This document shows, piece by piece, positions 63,105-64,000 of a stretch of 64,000 nucleotides of DNA. Numbering within the stretch: position 1 is the first letter of the stretch; each line of letters starts with the position of its first letter. The position numbers and the translations under genes were made by a program. Under the pieces are notes generated by a model, which ran no database searches, had not been told where the DNA came from, and was given only the letters and a program-made list of their open reading frames with translations. Source of the DNA: Leptolyngbya sp. NIES-3755 (GTDB lineage: Bacteria; Cyanobacteriota; Cyanobacteriia; Leptolyngbyales; Leptolyngbyaceae); the NCBI GenBank assembly GCA_001548435.1, contig AP017308.1, positions 3,915,030 through 3,979,029 of the forward strand. The letters run 5' to 3'.

Positions 63105-64000
63105 CTAAGCTTCAACTTTGACGACCTGACCTTCAGCAGAATCGCGCAAAGCTAGAACAGTAAACACCAGTAATGTTCCAAGAAGTGCGGCTCCAGTCGC
63201 TTGGTGTGCAACCGTCAGGGGTTCAACCTGTAATCGAAGTTTGAATGTTGCGACCCCTAAAGAAATTTGAAGCACCAACAACAATCCAGCAACAGTGGTC
63301 AAGCGGCGTAATAGCGGATGAAGTGCAGGAGTACGCCAAGCTAAAATTACCAATGCCAACACAGAAAGCGTCGGTGGAACAATGCCTGCAATGTGACTAT
63401 TCATCACGGTACAAAGTTGTGATTGTCCAAAGCATTGATGTAAAGCCCACTGAGACGAGACCAATCCGCCCAGGATACTTTGGAGGTATACAAATCCGGT
63501 CGCAGCCAATCCAACTAACCGAAGCTTTCCAACGGTTCCAGTTCCCTGATACGGCATCAACATTGTCCCGATCGCTAATAAGGTACTGAAGAACAATAAT
63601 CCCGTTCCCAAATGTGCGGTCACAATGTCGAAACGTAACAGTTGCGTAACAGTCAACCCCCCCAACACACCTTGGAATACCACCAAGAACAGTGCGAATA
63701 GGGTTGCCCAAGGAGTCCATTTCGGTAAGTCACGGCGGAACCACCAAGACACCGCAACTAAAGCGATCGCACCAAAGCCGATCGTGGTTGCAATTAATCG
63801 GTGGAACCATTCCAAAAAGACTTCGAGATTCATCTGCTCACGCGGCACAATCTCGCCATAACAAAGCGGCCAATCTGGGCAAGATAAGCCTGCATTCATC
63901 ACTCGTGTGGCGCTCCCCAAAGCCATCAGGAACAGGGTTGAAACTGCCAGTGCAAACACCAGTCGAGTAATCCAACTCCGGGCTTGAGTCGGATGAGCGA
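63105..64000 (-). CDS. ctaA: Heme A synthase (COX15/CtaA), partial at right edge
   Basis: The visible part is about 298 residues and lacks the N-terminus, which lies beyond position 64000; an in-frame GTG at 63959 is within the first helix and is not the start. It oxidises heme O to heme A in the membrane. Eight helices are seen. EWFHRLIA, TAHLGTG and VAHQATG carry the heme-binding histidines, and GLSCPDWPLCYG holds the conserved Cys pair of the external loop. It precedes ctaB, the usual cyanobacterial order. Confidence 0.95.
   Translation of the reverse strand, partial: AHPTQARSWITRLVFALAVSTLFLMALGSATRVMNAGLSCPDWPLCYGEIVPREQMNLEVFLEWFHRLIATTIGFGAIALVAVSWWFRRDLPKWTPWATLFALFLVVFQGVLGGLTVTQLLRFDIVTAHLGTGLLFFSTLLAIGTMLMPYQGTGTVGKLRLVGLAATGFVYLQSILGGLVSSQWALHQCFGQSQLCTVMNSHIAGIVPPTLSVLALVILAWRTPALHPLLRRLTTVAGLLLVLQISLGVATFKLRLQVEPLTVAHQATGAALLGTLLVFTVLALRDSAEGQVVKVEA

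Noticed and set aside
1-64000. Numerous CGATCG and GCGATCGC palindromes considered as operators
   Set aside because: They are HIP1-type sequences spread evenly through genes and spacers, so a specific regulatory meaning at any one site is not supported.

Overview
The window comes from a cyanobacterial chromosome, probably a filamentous Leptolyngbya-like species. This is inferred from dense HIP1-type octamers (GCGATCGC and the core CGATCG) in genes and spacers, and from typical cyanobacterial families: a PacS/CtaA-type copper ATPase, type IV pilin, Uma2 nuclease, DUF4359, WD40-STAND proteins and ctaA-ctaB. No tRNA, rRNA or CRISPR array was found. Both ends cut a gene: a copper P-type ATPase on the left and ctaA on the right.

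Layout. 1-6.8 kb: copper ATPase, an acyltransferase, a duplicated pair of TM2 protein plus tiny membrane protein, and a GT-C-like membrane protein. 7.2-18.0 kb: a single-strand exopolysaccharide locus with a Wzc-type tyrosine autokinase, five glycosyltransferases including a WecG/TagA enzyme and an exostosin, an FkbM methyltransferase, a Wzx-type flippase and a Wzy/O-antigen-ligase protein, closed by a terminator. 18-24.3 kb: housekeeping genes (pmbA-tldD, cysS, a CobW-type GTPase, a thioredoxin-like ferredoxin, dtd). 24.3-28.9 kb: a disturbed region around dxr. It holds a vapBC-like toxin-antitoxin pair, a decayed tandem copy of vapB together with a copied 3' end of dxr, and a second toxin gene (DUF5615) split by an 843-bp IS5-type element with CTAG target duplication. 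28.9-38.9 kb: trpB, two exported proteins, an M23 peptidase, a rhodanese-like protein without its cysteine, a SRAP protein, an ABC exporter coupled to hisG, a response regulator and an HD protein.

38.9-48.0 kb is a minus-strand block that places a type IV pilin beside a SPINDLY-type O-GlcNAc transferase, a GT4-FkbM fusion, a GT-C-like protein and methyltransferases. It looks like a pilin or surface glycosylation island. 48-52 kb: a Uma2 nuclease, a carboxyspermidine dehydrogenase/decarboxylase pair for polyamine synthesis, and an unknown protein. 52.0-60.0 kb is the most unusual part. A compact five-gene membrane/vWA operon diverges from a sigma-like regulator, a small ORF and a 1306-residue protein (SH3/PemK-like N-terminus, STAND NTPase, 14 WD40 repeats). 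The last part is housekeeping: proB, a second WecG-type transferase, ctaB and ctaA.

All assignments come from reading motifs by eye. No database search was possible, so family names for weakly conserved proteins are inferences and are marked as such.
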